From assembly GCA_036346255.1 (NCBI GenBank), contig CM070628.1:18615840-18679839 (forward strand): a stretch of 64,000 bases of DNA, written 5' to 3'. Each line of letters starts with the position of its first letter. Position 1 is the first letter of the stretch. Shown here one piece after another: positions 35,243-47,434 of this stretch. Origin of the DNA: Ampelocalamus luodianensis (taxonomy: Eukaryota; Streptophyta; Magnoliopsida; Poales; Poaceae). The position numbers and the translations under genes were made by a program. Under the pieces are notes generated by a model. The model did no database searches and had not been told where the DNA came from. It was given only the letters and a program-made list of their open reading frames with translations.

Positions 35243-37364
35243 CATCCTCATGTTCACCTGGTCATCGTGGCCGGGATGGAGGAAGAAGTGGTTCTCTTGA
35301 CCGTGACCAAGGATGATAGTTTCTACTTCGAGGGCAAGTCCACAGAGAAGAAGACTTAGGACTCGTGTCCGAGAACCTCGATCGCTTAGCCCACTTCATT
35401 CGAGCCATCAAGGACTTGAGGGAAGAAGCGCTAACTAGATGGCATGTGGTGAAGGATTTCATCGCACGCTGCATTAGCCCCCTTGAAGAATCGAGCACAT
35501 TCCATGTGGGAGTACTTGGAGGTTAGTGATCAACCAGAGACTACGAGGAAGGTAATATCATAATCAATATGCTCTTTTTATTTATGATACGAGCACAGCT
35601 ATTAATTATATTCTTCCATTCATAGATTTGCTAGAGAGAGAGGTTAACCCTTGGGTCAAGCTCATCAGTGAGAAGGCCCCTACGACCATAGAGAGAGCTC
35701 CTCGGATACTACCAGTTCTATCCAAAGAGGAGAGAACAAGACGCTCAAAGGTAACCAATATTTGTATTGATTTCATCTTTAGGTATCATTAGTCATAGTT
35801 TTGACCACTTATTGATTCTTGTTTTGTGACCTTTTGTAGCAAGTCGGCGCACTAGATCCTCAAGATGTCCCCAAGACTGACTTGGGGTCTGCTGAGGATG
35901 ACTTTGAGGAGGACAAAGTCCCTCTGAGTAAGAGGCATCATCTTGTGATGGCGGTCGACAAGAAAAGGAGGGATGTTGGGAGTTTGAGCTCCGCACCTCC
36001 ACCGAACACTGCTATAGGCTACTTCCTGGCAGATTTAACTGCCAAGGATACACAGGAGGTGGTCGTAGACCTTAAACACAAGATTCCTAAGGCCAAGGCA
36101 CCCTTCTATTATGATGAAAAGACATTCTCAATGTCCCCTTCTTCTGTTCTTTTCAAGCGAATCGAAAAGGAAAACTGGAAGAGTTACATTTCTTTTGTGA
36201 AGGCTACTGCCGATCCAGCAGTGCCTGTGGTTGAAAGAAATGACAACCTCCAGATGGTTGAAGTCAGCTCTGACCACCTAGAAGAGGAGGTTGCACAAAA
36301 GGCTCTAACAACTCCTCTTAATGTACGATCAGTTGAGGTACAAGATGTGGCCACCCACACCAGTGATGCGGGGAGCCTTCAAGAGGCTGAGAGAGCAAAG
36401 ATGACGAGAGTGGCCGAAGAGGAGGAGAAGAAGATCAAGTCTTCTATTAGGAAGATTTCTTCGAGCTTCAAGATCATGTCAAAGAAGCCTAGGTATGTAA
36501 AATTTAAAGAATAAGTGACCGTACTTACTCTTCTATTTCACATTTTGATGTATTAACACATGTCTTGTTTCAGTCCGGCCTCTCCAGCCCCTAAAGATGT
36601 CCCTGTGGAGAAATCTGACATTGTCATGGCTATAACCATGGGAGTGCTAATATCCCCTCCGGTAGTAGAGACAGAAGTACAGGTGGTCGAGCCTTCGACC
36701 ACCGTCCCTGAGACAGCAGGAGAAGGGGCAATCACCATCGAGCCAGCCATGCCCACTGAAGTGATCGAACCACTAGTGGTCATGGAGGTAGAGACGAAGG
36801 CGCTTGAAGACGAAGCTATGATGATGATCGAGTCAACTGTCGAGGACATCAACGTTTGGACAAGAAACTTATCATTGCAATCGCCAAGGGTGGCTGATCC
36901 AGTGGTCCCGAAGAGTTCCGACCACCGTACTAGAAAAGAGGTCGTCGATGACATCCCTTCGAGGCCTCATAGTGGAGTTTCTTCTTCTCACTACAACCAC
37001 AAAGAAGAAGAAGAAGATCTTCCCTTCTTTCTAGAATTCTTTGGAGTTTCGATCGTTGGGATCTCATCATTTAGGTCCTGTGATTGAGTCCCCCACCCCA
37101 AGGACATTCCTAATAGAGGGTTCATCTTTGACGATGAGCGTCTCTAGAAGAATTGGTGGGAGAAGGTCAAGGAACTTGATCAGCTTGAGAACCCAAAGGT
37201 TGTGTACAGAAACTTTTCTCAATGAGCAATCGATGAAAATGTTTAATACCAAACATTTGCATATTTGGGTTTTTCCCTTTTCTGCTTTTCCTCATTGCAT
37301 ACTTTTCTTTTCAGAAAGCTCTTGAACACATTGGCACAATTAGTCAATACCACAAGCAACTCGT
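35243..37364 (+). pseudogene. Transposon-associated coiled-coil gene, 5' part
   Basis: Open pieces in plus frames: a start region around 35255-35340 (VIVAGMEEEVVLL, DDSFYFEGKS), then 35370-35525 (ENLDRLAHFI, LTRWHVVKDFIARCISPL), an exon-like open frame at 35882-36514 (210 codons, PLSKRHHLV, YYDEKTFSMSP, basic C-terminal end), and 36560-37087 (175 codons, acidic, Val/Glu/Pro-rich). The opening pattern resembles grass genes annotated as putative gypsy-type transposon (Transposase_28) or plant mobile domain proteins; I am not sure which. Gaps between pieces carry plausible GT/AG borders near 36490 and 36572. It is cut at 37364 by a solo LTR and continues at 40785. Confidence 0.4.
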
Positions 37365-40300
37365 TGTCAGACCCGGGAGTAACACCCCTAAATTTTCAGT
37401 GTATTCTGAACTAGTCACATGATCAGTAGCTAGTTCACACAGTAAACAAATATGGTAACATCTATAATTCACACAACTTTATTAATAAATATCAGAGTTT
37501 ATTACAAGAAAGGCTTACTAGCCAACAATAAAGAACACAATAGAAGACAAAGAAGTAGTAATAGAGTCTAGCTAATCTGCCACAGGCAATCAATTGGGGT
37601 AGCGACCTAGTCGTCGAGATCTACATCGGTAGCGAAGTCCTTCTCCTTTGAAATTTATTTGCATTAAGCAAGGGTGAGCACAAACAACCGTGCTTCGCAA
37701 GTTACACTCAATAACAGATTATAATGCATGCAAGGATATATCAAAGGAAGGCTTATTGGTTGAATTTGCATAAAGCAAAGTTTTCTTCAAATATTTGTAC
37801 TAAGTTCCAAAGCAGTTATTCTATAACTAAAATTTATTTTATAAATTCTCAAGTTTTATAGTACGATAACCTCCATATGAAATATAGTGATGGATATCCT
37901 CCTATCACATGGCTAAACGCCCAATTTGTCAAAATCTTTTGTCAAAATATTTTGTCAAAATCTTTTGAAATCAAAACCAAAGTCTAACTTTGAGTGGCTT
38001 TGCTAGCATGTCCATGACCGTGGACACAGCTATTCAAATAGTTTTACACTCTGTAGAGATTGTACAATTTTACCCACAAGAGATAATGCTCACACACTTC
38101 CGATGGTGTGCGACTAAGAGATTATCACAAGACCTTTACAATGTGTTATTCCAAAGTAGTCATGCACGTTAAGGTTTTACTTCTGTTGGACTAACCATCT
38201 GCTAGAAGCCCCCTCTTGCACCGCTAAGGTTTCACTTCCATTGGGCTAACCACCCGCGAGAGGCCCCCTCTTACGTCAAGTGGGAATACTATCTAACCGA
38301 CACCCACACATCAAAATAGCACAACTAACAGTGGAACATTGCCAATTATTTAGCCTAGTCCTCCCCACTTTGGACTTGTGGTGGTACGATGGAGCTTAGC
38401 AAGATGCGGCTCGAAAACCGGTCCTTAACTGACTTGGACGACTTCTAAAATAACCTATGGGCCTCAACCATTCTCAAATTGAACCCGTGCATAAACCTAC
38501 AGCCATCAAACATTCATTTTGCCCAATTCTAAACCAATTTTCATTTTGTTTTGTTCTTAAAAATCATTTGCAAATTTTACCATGACAAACCAATGCCACA
38601 GTTTTTAATTCCAAACTGAGTTCAATTTTTGGCTAAATTCCTCAAATTAAATATTTTTGGTCTAAGCTTTGACTAAGCATAAAGTTTTTCAATATGTTCT
38701 AGTTCATACTAATGCACCAACTAGATTTTTAACTACGGTATTGGAATAACTATAATTTAAAATAAGGATTGTCTAGTTTTTCAATAAGGATTGTCTAATT
38801 CAATAGCAAAATTTTTCTATACAAAGGAATTGGAATAAGTATAATTTAAAACAGGGATTTAAATAACTTGAATAAAAATACGCATGCAATAATATTTTAA
38901 AATAGGATTTAAATAATTTAAAATATTGGGATCAAACATGATCAAAGATGTAACTTGCCTTGCTTAATTAGTTGTTTTTTTCAAACGACGTTGAAAACTG
39001 ACTCTCCGAAGTCGTCGAAATCTATATACGAAAATAAGCCAAATTCAAACAATATTAAAATAAATTTCAAATAAACTCCAAATTAAATAATTTTGGTACT
39101 GAAAGATAGATATTGAAAGTATATGAATTTAGGAACAAGAATCAATGGAATCGGAGTTCGTATGAAGGAGAATGAACATCCGGAAGGTTGATTATCACAT
39201 GAAATGATGAAATTCCGAATTTCAGAATTTATGGAATTATTTTTCTAAAGATAAAGAGGAAATATCCACATGGCATGACGTGGCTACTGACTTGGAGAGA
39301 GAATGTGTGGTGGCACTAGGGTGGCAGCTATGTAAACGATATGGTGACATGGCGCTCGGGTGGCAACCATGTAGATGATATGGTGACGTGGTGGTGACTT
39401 GGCGATGATTTGGCACCACATGGCACAACATGGCGGTTGTGAATTATTACAAAATTCAAAATTCCATTTGAATAGAAAGATAGATAATATTGAAAGGGAC
39501 ATATAGGTAAAAAGGCTCGCGCAAATACCCAACGCTTGAAGAGATCGGGCTCGACGGAGTTCTCGCCGAACTTAGGGAAGAAGATGTGGCCGCTGGTGAA
39601 AAATTAATTCAATCAAAATTACACTTGAATAAAAACGTGGAGAATCTCAGGAGGAACACATTGATAAAATTTGGTGCACAATGGAGCAACGGATGAGGAG
39701 ATCGGGCTCGCTGGAGTTGGGGAAGAAGACTATCGGTGCTATTGTGGCTGAGGTGAACCAATAAGGAAATCAAAATTTGGCTTTAATAGAAATGTAGAGA
39801 ATCTCAAGAGGAACTCATCGGTAAAATTTGAAGCACAACGGAGCTACAGATGAAGAGATTTGGCTCACTGGAGTTCTCATCGGAGTTAGAGAAGAATGGT
39901 TAGCAGACAGAGCTCTAGGAGGCTTTTGGCAAATATGAGCGAGTGAGAAGTGAGGTGGAGAGGCTACGATTCAATTTATAGGGGCAAAAAAGTAATGGTT
40001 TGGCGGTAATTGCCCACCGAAGTTATGGTCGGAATTTACTCCGCGAGCTATCGGAATATTTCTTCTGAAAATTCGAAAAGAGAAAAATTAATTCCAGAAA
40101 AATAACATATAACCTCCGAAAAAACTTAGATACTATATACAATATTTTGAAATCAAATAAAATACTACTACTACTAATAATAATTTTATCATTACATAGT
40201 AATTATTTTTATAATACTAAAAATTCTTTTTAAACTTGAAAATAGTAATATAGCTCTAATTTTTTTTAAATTTTCAGAGTAGTTAAATAGGGTATTTTAA

Positions 40301-40784
40301 GCTTAAATAAAATATTTTAAATATAAATTTAGTTTTTATTTGCCAACAAAAATTCATTTTTAATTGCCAGAAATTATAAGAAATTAAAAGGGACTTTTAG
40401 AAAGTAGCAAATATAGTTCAAAAAAATTCTAAAAGAATTTACATAAATCCCTGGAATTATTTTGAATTTAATAAAATTATTTGGAACTTAAATATGCATT
40501 TTATTTTTGCAAATATATTATTTTATTTTATTGGAAAATAGGAAAAGCCTTTTTAAAGATCAAAAAATTCTAGAAATTAATTAAAATTTTATTTTTGACT
40601 TTAAAAAGCAAGAAATTAAATAATTTATGTTTATTTTATTTATATTGTTATTTATTTCCCTTTTAACTAATAAAACTCTTTTTAAATTACAAAAAATCAA
40701 GAAAATTCTTTGATAGCTAGAAAATCGAGTCAAATTATAACTTTATTAATTTTATTTTTGGTAACAGAACTTTGGAATGTTACA
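37365..40784 (-). mobile_element. Solo LTR, 3.4 kb, TSD CTCGT/CTTGT
   Basis: The minus strand starts TGTAACATTCC at 40784 and ends GGGTCTGACA at 37365. Flanks CTCGT (37360-37364) and CTTGT (40785-40789) differ by one base. It has no coding domain and no internal copy of its ends. It carries the conserved LTR block with GTCCA-N6-TGGAC at 38009-38038 and is very AT-rich at 40080-40780. Confidence 0.75.
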
Positions 40785-41129
40785 CTTGTATTGCTGAGGA
40801 AGCAGAAGGCTGAACTCTATGAGCAGGTAGAGAGATGGCAAGTCACTGTAACGAGTAGTTTTTGACCAGTTGTTTAGTACTCATATCACTTTTCCCTTGT
40901 TGGTTTATAAGTGATGAAATACTAGTCTTAACTTAAGGTTTTATTAACTGGCCATTACTCTATTTTCAGTGCAAATGAAAGAAATAAAACGGCTTCAGGA
41001 GACTTTGACTCGCAGCCTCGAAGATCAATCTTCAAGACAACGTTTCTCTCCTGAACGATGTGCTCGGAGGTCTTGGTGCTAAGAAGGTAACTTCCCTTGA
41101 AGACACTGGTTGGACATATGAGCATAATT
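40785..41129 (+). pseudogene. Transposon-associated coiled-coil gene, 3' part
   Basis: This continues the gene broken at 37364. Pieces read LLRKQKAELYEQVERWQVT and, after an intron-like gap, QMKEIKRLQETLTRSLEDQSS, both heptad-rich coiled coil. The CACTA element F begins at 41130, so the natural end is not visible. Confidence 0.4.
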
Positions 41130-41490
41130 CACTACTACAAAAAGGCTAATACTTGATGCCTCATCACAGATGGTTGACCAAAACCGTATGTATTACATGC
41201 AATCACATACGGTTTTGGTTTAGAGGCGTCTGTGTTACTGGCTAAGCTAAAATTCATCTGTGAAGAGGTAATATCCCAAACAAAAACTGTCTGTGAAGTA
41301 TTATAGACGATTCTTAAAAATAACCATCTGTGATATTTCTACATATCACAGACAGTTTTCTACAAAAAATCATCTGTGATACTTCACAGATAGTTCTTAA
41401 CAATAACCGTCTGTGATATTACTACATATCACATATGGTTTTTTGTTGAAAACTGTCTGTGATAATTAACTCATCACAGACGGTGCGTCA
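41130..41490. repeat. Left TIR and hairpin array 5
   Basis: CACTACTACAAAAAGG followed by about ten decayed ATCACAGACGGTT-type units in alternating orientation from 41160. The first 35 bases (TIR plus CTAATACTTGATGCC) resemble the element D end at 35242. Confidence 0.85.
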
Positions 41491-41812
41491 TTTTGCTCGC
41501 TTACTGATCATCTGGTGTAGTGTAGCTCCTCAACAGATTAGTCTTTTTCTCCATCTCTAGTGCTACGGTAGCCACGGGAGATCTCTAAGCCTGGTGAGTC
41601 CAATGCCACTCCGTGCCCGGTTTGAGTATCACCTCACCTCACTGAGCCCGCTCGTGTGGTCCATTTCAGCTACTGTCGCCCATGCCAAGCTGTCATCGTG
41701 GACCTCTCTGTCACTGCTCGCCATCGATGCCAACTCTTCTTCGGTGAGTCCTCGACCCCACCAAGGTCAATTTCCCCACCTATATGTCCTCCTAAAGCTA
41801 TGAATAAGCTTC
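41491..41812 (+). other. CACTA F leader, left of gypsy insertion
   Basis: Moderately GC-rich sequence with CTCCGTGCCCGG and TCGGTGAGTCC, which could hold a first non-coding exon and a donor site (GGTGAGTCC near 41741). It resumes at 51356 after the gypsy element. No domain was recognised. Confidence 0.4.
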
Positions 41813-44127
41813 TGTAACACCCCAACTCAGAACGAGCTTGGAATGCTACCAAAACTAAATACAACTAGAGCGAATTTACAAATTTTCGACAGAGTTTCCC
41901 TTGTATAATCTATGAGAATCAATTTTCTAACAAGTGAACATAACATTTAACAGTAATTTCATAAACCAATTCACTCATGCATAAGGGATAATCATATGAA
42001 GGTAATCAAATAACACCATTCTCACATCCATAACTTATTTCGTCATTCATAATCATAAAATAACTATGGGTATTTCTCAGCAGTCTATTTATTCTCATGT
42101 GATGCTAAAATAACAATTGCATTATTGTTGTGAACTGGTGCGTGCTTTCCAATCATCTACTCCCGCCCATGCATGACGCCTTTGCCGTAAGTACCTAAAT
42201 CAAAACAACGCAAGGATGAGCCATAGGACTCAAAGAAGTATCAACAAGATTACAGGATCATAAAGACATAACCGCTTGAACAACTTTAATCAACATTACT
42301 CATGGCATTTCAAATAATAAAAATACGCGACAATGCTATGCACTCTTTGTTCTTTAACTCTTTACGCATTTTACGGTAATGCGGGTATTCATCCGTCAAT
42401 GGATACCCATGCTCGTGCTATCCGCACGGGACCAAGAGCCTATACAACAACTTGTATAGGGACCTTTGCCCGTCATCAAAATGTCGGGACCTCAGATATA
42501 TTGCCCACATTTCATAAATGTGGGGACCTCAAGCTTGTCATTGATCGACAGGACCTCAATCGAATCACTTGGTCACCTCATGACCAAGTTTCAAGATGCT
42601 CAGGATATGCATGAATATAACATCTATTTCTTCTCATTCAATAGAATTCAACATATACCTTAGTCATGAAAATAGAAGCATTATGAAATAACTGCAGTCA
42701 TAAAATGCAAACATCAACACCACTAGGGCCATCTCAACATCACTTTCACATGACAACAATGAACATTACACAACTCAATCATGACATGCAACAAGAATTT
42801 CCATTTTAACCCGAATACTTGCCTCAACCGTGCGAGAACGGCGGATGCGAAGTAGGTGCTGCCCTTGGGACCTCGCTGCCACCTGGACAAAAATAAAACC
42901 CCAAACTAAGACTAGCTTACTGGACCAAAACCATACTTAACATCACATTCGAAATCGCTAACTTTTTAACATTTTCAACTTTTCTAATTTCTAGCGATAG
43001 GTCACTGCAAACAGCATATTTCAAAAATTCATAACTTTCTGCTCAGGGGTCCAAATGAGATGATCTTGGACTTTCTGAAAAGATAATTAGGTTGCCTAAA
43101 TAAACCTAGTTGGGGTGACCCTCTGATTCGGCCATCTTCTACCCCTACCAATCCCTTTAGTCAGAGCAGCTCAACAGCATTCAGTTTCTGGACAGAAATA
43201 AAGAAAATAGCATAACTTTCTCTTCGTTCATCCAAATTCAGTGATCTTTAGTTTTCCTGAAAGCTAAGAGAATTAGATTCATTTTTCGTTATGGTGAGAC
43301 CCTCTGGAAACTCCTCTAACAGCAAGTTTAAATCAGGTTAAACCGACACTGTCAAATCTGTTACCCACAGAAACATCATAGCACTAAAAATCATAACTTT
43401 GGCTACCGAAGTCCGAATGACCTGATTCTTGTCGGCAATGAAAGATAACTACGATACCCACAACTTTCTAGGAGATGCCCAGACCCAAATCTGCCTTTAC
43501 CTTAACCAAAAACGACAATATATGCTACTGCAGAACACCGATCTACTGTCATCCGAAAATTGGACAACAAGAAAACGACCCAAAACAAAGAACCTCGGGT
43601 TACCCTTGCCGAAACGATGAAGGTACGCTGCGCGGATGAAGATCACCACGAGTTCCCGGTTGCGGATCCTTCTTCCCTTCTCCCTTTCTTCTCTTCCTTC
43701 TCCCTTTCTCTCCTTTTCTTCCCTTCTTTTCTCTTCCTCTTGGCCGGCCACCCAAGGCTTTTCTTTCTTGCTCTTGGCCAGCAACAATGGGGAATTAAGG
43801 AGGGGTGCAAGGAGGTGGGGAGGTGGGGCTGCAAGGAGGGAAGGGAAGGGTCGGCTGCAAGGGAGGAGAGGAGGGGGCGGCTGCTAGGGAGGAGAGGAGG
43901 GGCGGCTGCTAGGGAGGAGAGGAGGGGGTTGGTCGGCTAGGGTTTGGGGGAGGGGAGCCCCCCCCCTTGGCCGGCCACCCTACTGGGCCTTGGCCCAGGC
44001 CCAAGTTGCCAGGAAGTTTCGTTTTTCCCCCTCAAAAACCTGGTTTTAGCGAAAAAACTAAAGGTCACTTTCATGATTATCAACCTGCTCTCAACAAAAC
44101 TGACAAAAAACTTTCCGGGATATTACA
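41813..44127 (-). repeat. 3' LTR of Tekay-type element
   Basis: 2315 bases. The minus strand starts TGTAATATCCCGG at 44127 and ends …GGGGTGTTACA at 41813. A polypurine tract (AAGGGGGGGAGAC, minus, 44128-44140) abuts it. It has a pyrimidine-rich stretch (43676-43742) and a G-rich repeat of about 26 bases (43857-43935, unit GGGAGGAGAGGAGGGGGCGG). It closely matches 49044-51350, with scattered one-base differences. Confidence 0.9.
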
Positions 44128-44162
44128 GTCTCCCCCCCTTAAACAGAATTCGACCCCGAATT

Positions 44163-44645
44163 CTAAACGTCTACGAGCACAAGAGAAACCGAGGGTGAAC
44201 ACTTAACATACAATGGATACACACCTGAAGTGAATAATTCCGGATAAATCTCGCGCATGCGAGATTCCAATTCCCACGTAGCTTCCCGCTCAGTCTGCTG
44301 TGACCAAAGTACCTTAACATACTTCAAGGACTTGTTCCTTAGTGCCTTCTCTGACTTTTCCAAAATTCTTACTGGCTTGGACTCGAAAGACAGATCTTGT
44401 TCAATGGTTAAAGGTTCCAATGAAATGTGATGTTCTGGATCTCGCAAGTACTTCCTCAACATGGATACATGAAACACGTTGTGCACACCCCTCATGGACT
44501 CCGGAAGGTCCAGGCGGTATGCCAACTTCCCAATCCGGCCAGATCGCGAATGGGCCAATGTACCTCGGGCTAAGCTTCCTTTGGTACCAAATCTCACTAC
44601 TCCTTTTGTGGGAGACACCTCAAGAGTACCGGTCACCCACTTCAA
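44163..44645 (-). pseudogene. pol: Integrase C-terminus with chromodomain-like region
   Basis: An open frame of 160 codons. It reads LAYRLDLPESMRGVHNVFHVSMLRKYLRDPEHH, the end of the gypsy integrase, then PVRILEKSEKALRNKSLKYVKV and WSQQTEREATWELE, a chromodomain-like region of Tekay type. This part would guide integration, in the known chromoviruses often to heterochromatin. The frame is intact but separated from upstream integrase by a frameshift near 44840. Confidence 0.85.
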
Positions 44646-44840
44646 ATTCTAAGTCTCTTCTCCTTACATCCGCATAGCTCTTCATGCGCTTTGAGTGCTA
44701 ATAAATTCCGCCTCACTAAGGCTACTGCTCCACCGTCTTTTGTACCCAACTGGGCCCAAAATCGCCTTCTCACCCACAAATTTCCCAAAGAAGGGGTGAT
44801 CTACACTTACGCCCATACAAAACCTCAAACGGAGCGGCCT

Positions 44841-45589
44841 TTATGCCGGAGTGATAATCATATTATAAGCAAATTCTGCCAAAGGCAACTGATCTTCCCA
44901 GCTACCCTTCCAAGATAGGACACAAGTTCTCAACATATCCTCCAAGGTCTGAATAGTGCGCTCTGTTTGTCCATCTGTCTGAGGGTGAAAAGCGGTACTC
45001 AAACGGAGTTGTGTGCCCAAAGCATTCTGCAAACTCTCCCAAAACATGGATACAAACTTAGCATCCTGTCAGAAATGATGGTTTTTGGCACTCCATGCAA
45101 TCTCACAATCTCACGCACATAGATAGGGGCCAAATCACTAGCTGAGTTCGTCGAACGGACAGGAATAAAATGTGCAGACTTGCTGAACCGGTCCACTATA
45201 ACCCAAACTGCATCCTTGCCTCGCGGTGAACGAGGCAACGCAACAACAAAATCCATAGAAATATCATCCCATGGCCATTGGGGTACTTCCAAAGGCTGCA
45301 ATAACCCCCCAGGACGTTTATGTTCAGCCTTCACCTGCTGACAAACACCACAAGAAGCTACATAATTGGCAATATCCACCTTCATTCTTTTCCACCAGAA
45401 ATTCTGCCTCAAATCACGGTACATCTTCGCTCTCTCGGATGAACAAGATACGGTGCGATGTGCCTCCTTTAAAATGTCCTCCTTAACTCCCCGCTCGTGG
45501 CACACATAATCGTCCATTGAATCGCAATGCTCCAAACCCATCCAAACTGAAATTCCTTCCTTTCCTGTGTCCAACGCTTCGACCCTCAA
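44841..45589 (-). pseudogene. pol: Gypsy integrase core
   Basis: Frame 45589-44999 holds the zinc-binding end (CGVCQQVKAEHK, with the upstream H) and the core with D in SMDFVVALPRS and D in TIISDR. After a frameshift near 45030, frame 45047-44841 holds FHPQTDGQTERTIQ, the glutamate region. The three parts fit the D,D-35-E catalytic core. Confidence 0.85.
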
Positions 45590-45953
45590 GAAAATGGGTC
45601 ATTTTGTCGCGCTTCTTGTACTCACTGTGGAATGGTCGACCCCAAAATCACCGTGTCTCGACATGAGCAGTCCCTACATAGCAATACGATATCTCCATAC
45701 GGTCAAAATCCGCAATAAGACAATCCAGTAGCCGTGTCGCCTTGCGACTAAGAGCATCTGCCACCACGTTAGCTTTGCCAGATGATATCAATCGTGAGAT
45801 CATAATCTTTTATCACTCTAACCATCTTCGCTGTCTTAGATTCAAATCCTCTCGTAAAATGTACTTAAGACTCTTGTGATCGTAAAGATATCACAAGATT
45901 CGCCATAAAGATAATGCCTCCAAAGCTTCAAAGCGAACACTATGCAGCCAATT

Positions 45954-46857
45954 CTAAATCATGAGTTGGATAATTCGCTCATGCTTCTTCAAATTGTCTA
46001 GACGCATAAGCCGTAACCTTCCCGCCCCGCATGAGCACACAACCCAAACCAACTCGAGATGCATCGAGTACACCGTGAATCGCCTCCCGTGCTCGGGAAT
46101 AGTAAGAACCGGAGCAGCCACCAACTTTTCCTTCAAAGTCCGAAATCGCGCCACAATCCTCGCCCCACAAAAACTTCACGTCTTTACGAGTGAGCACGGA
46201 CAACGGCTTGGCAATAATGGAGAAATCTTGCACAAAACGCCGTAATAGCCGCCATACCCGTAAAACTTCTCACTTCCTTGACATTGGTCGGTCTTGCCCA
46301 TTCAACCATCAGGAAATTTTCCTGGATCGATCGATATTCCTTTATCATTTATAATATGCCCGAGGAACCCCACTTCGGACATCCGAATTCACACTTTTGA
46401 ACTTGGCATAGAACCTATTTTCTCTTAGTGTTTCCAACACCAACCTCGATGACGCGCTCATGCTCAACTTCGCTTTGAATAGATCAAAATATCATCAATA
46501 AAAACTACGACAAAATCATCCGGATACTCATGCAAGATCCTGCTCATAGTTTCCATAAAAACAATGCGGGGCATTTGTTAGTCCAAAAGACATAACTTTG
46601 AATTCAAAGTGCCCGCACCTTGTAGAGAACGCCGCTTTCTCAATATCTTCCTTTCGGACGGGGATCTCAGTTATAGCCCGATCAAGGTCTATCTTTGAAA
46701 ACACCTTTGCCCCTCTCAACCGATCAAATAAGTCTTCAATGCGAGGCAAAGGATATTTATTCTTGATGGTCACCGTTGAGAGCACGGTAATCAATACACA
46801 TGCGCCAACTACCATCTTTCTTCTTGGTAAACAATACCGAGCTCCCCATGGTGACAC
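45954..46857 (-). pseudogene. pol: Reverse transcriptase and RNase H
   Basis: Frame 46857-46528 contains KNKYPLPRIEDLFDRLRGAKVFSKIDL and MSFGLTNAP. The FIDD box (VVFIDDILIY) is at about 46478-46507 in a neighbouring frame. RNase H motifs (PVLTIPEHGRRFTVY, DASRVGLGCVLM) are at 45979-46154. At least three frameshifts separate them. Confidence 0.85.
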
Positions 46858-47164
46858 ACTAGGTCGAATAAGATCTTTCGCTTAGATCATCCAACTGCTT
46901 TTTAATTCTTCCCGGAAAGGACGCGCTAAGCGATACGGGTCATGGAAACCGGTTGAGCACCCGTATCAAATCAATCCAAACTCCAAGGGACGAGGAGGGG
47001 GCATCCCCGCAACTCTGCTGAAAACATCTAAGAACTCTCGAACCACCTAACTAATTCTCAGTCAAAGAGGAACTTGGCTTCCCATTAGTGACAAAAGAAA
47101 CCCACTCTTCACGACTCGGCTACTAGGATACAAGCTAGCCAACACACAGAGAATAAGAGGGGCA

Positions 47165-47371
47165 CTACCTGAAAACTACCTCAAGCCCGAAGGTGCTTGC
47201 AGAGTTACCGTCTTCCAAAAGCACGAAATAATCGCCGATAGCTATGTAACCATCCATACCCAAAATAACATCAAATGGCTCCATTTTCGTGACCATTAAA
47301 TTAGCAATGAAATCTTCCCATCCAATGAGATCACACAACCCGATCGATCGTGGAGCTAGCAAGAATTCCAC
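47165..47371 (-). pseudogene. pol: Retropepsin-type protease fragment
   Basis: 68 codons containing VTKMEPFDVILGMDGYIAIG, the second half of the gypsy protease (consensus DVILGMDWL). The N-terminal D-T/S-G motif is not readable in this frame and lies upstream of 47371 in broken sequence. Confidence 0.7.
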
Positions 47372-47434
47372 CAGAGAATTAACTACAATCGATCGAGATA
47401 AAGATCATACTCAAATTGGCCCGACTAGCAAACT

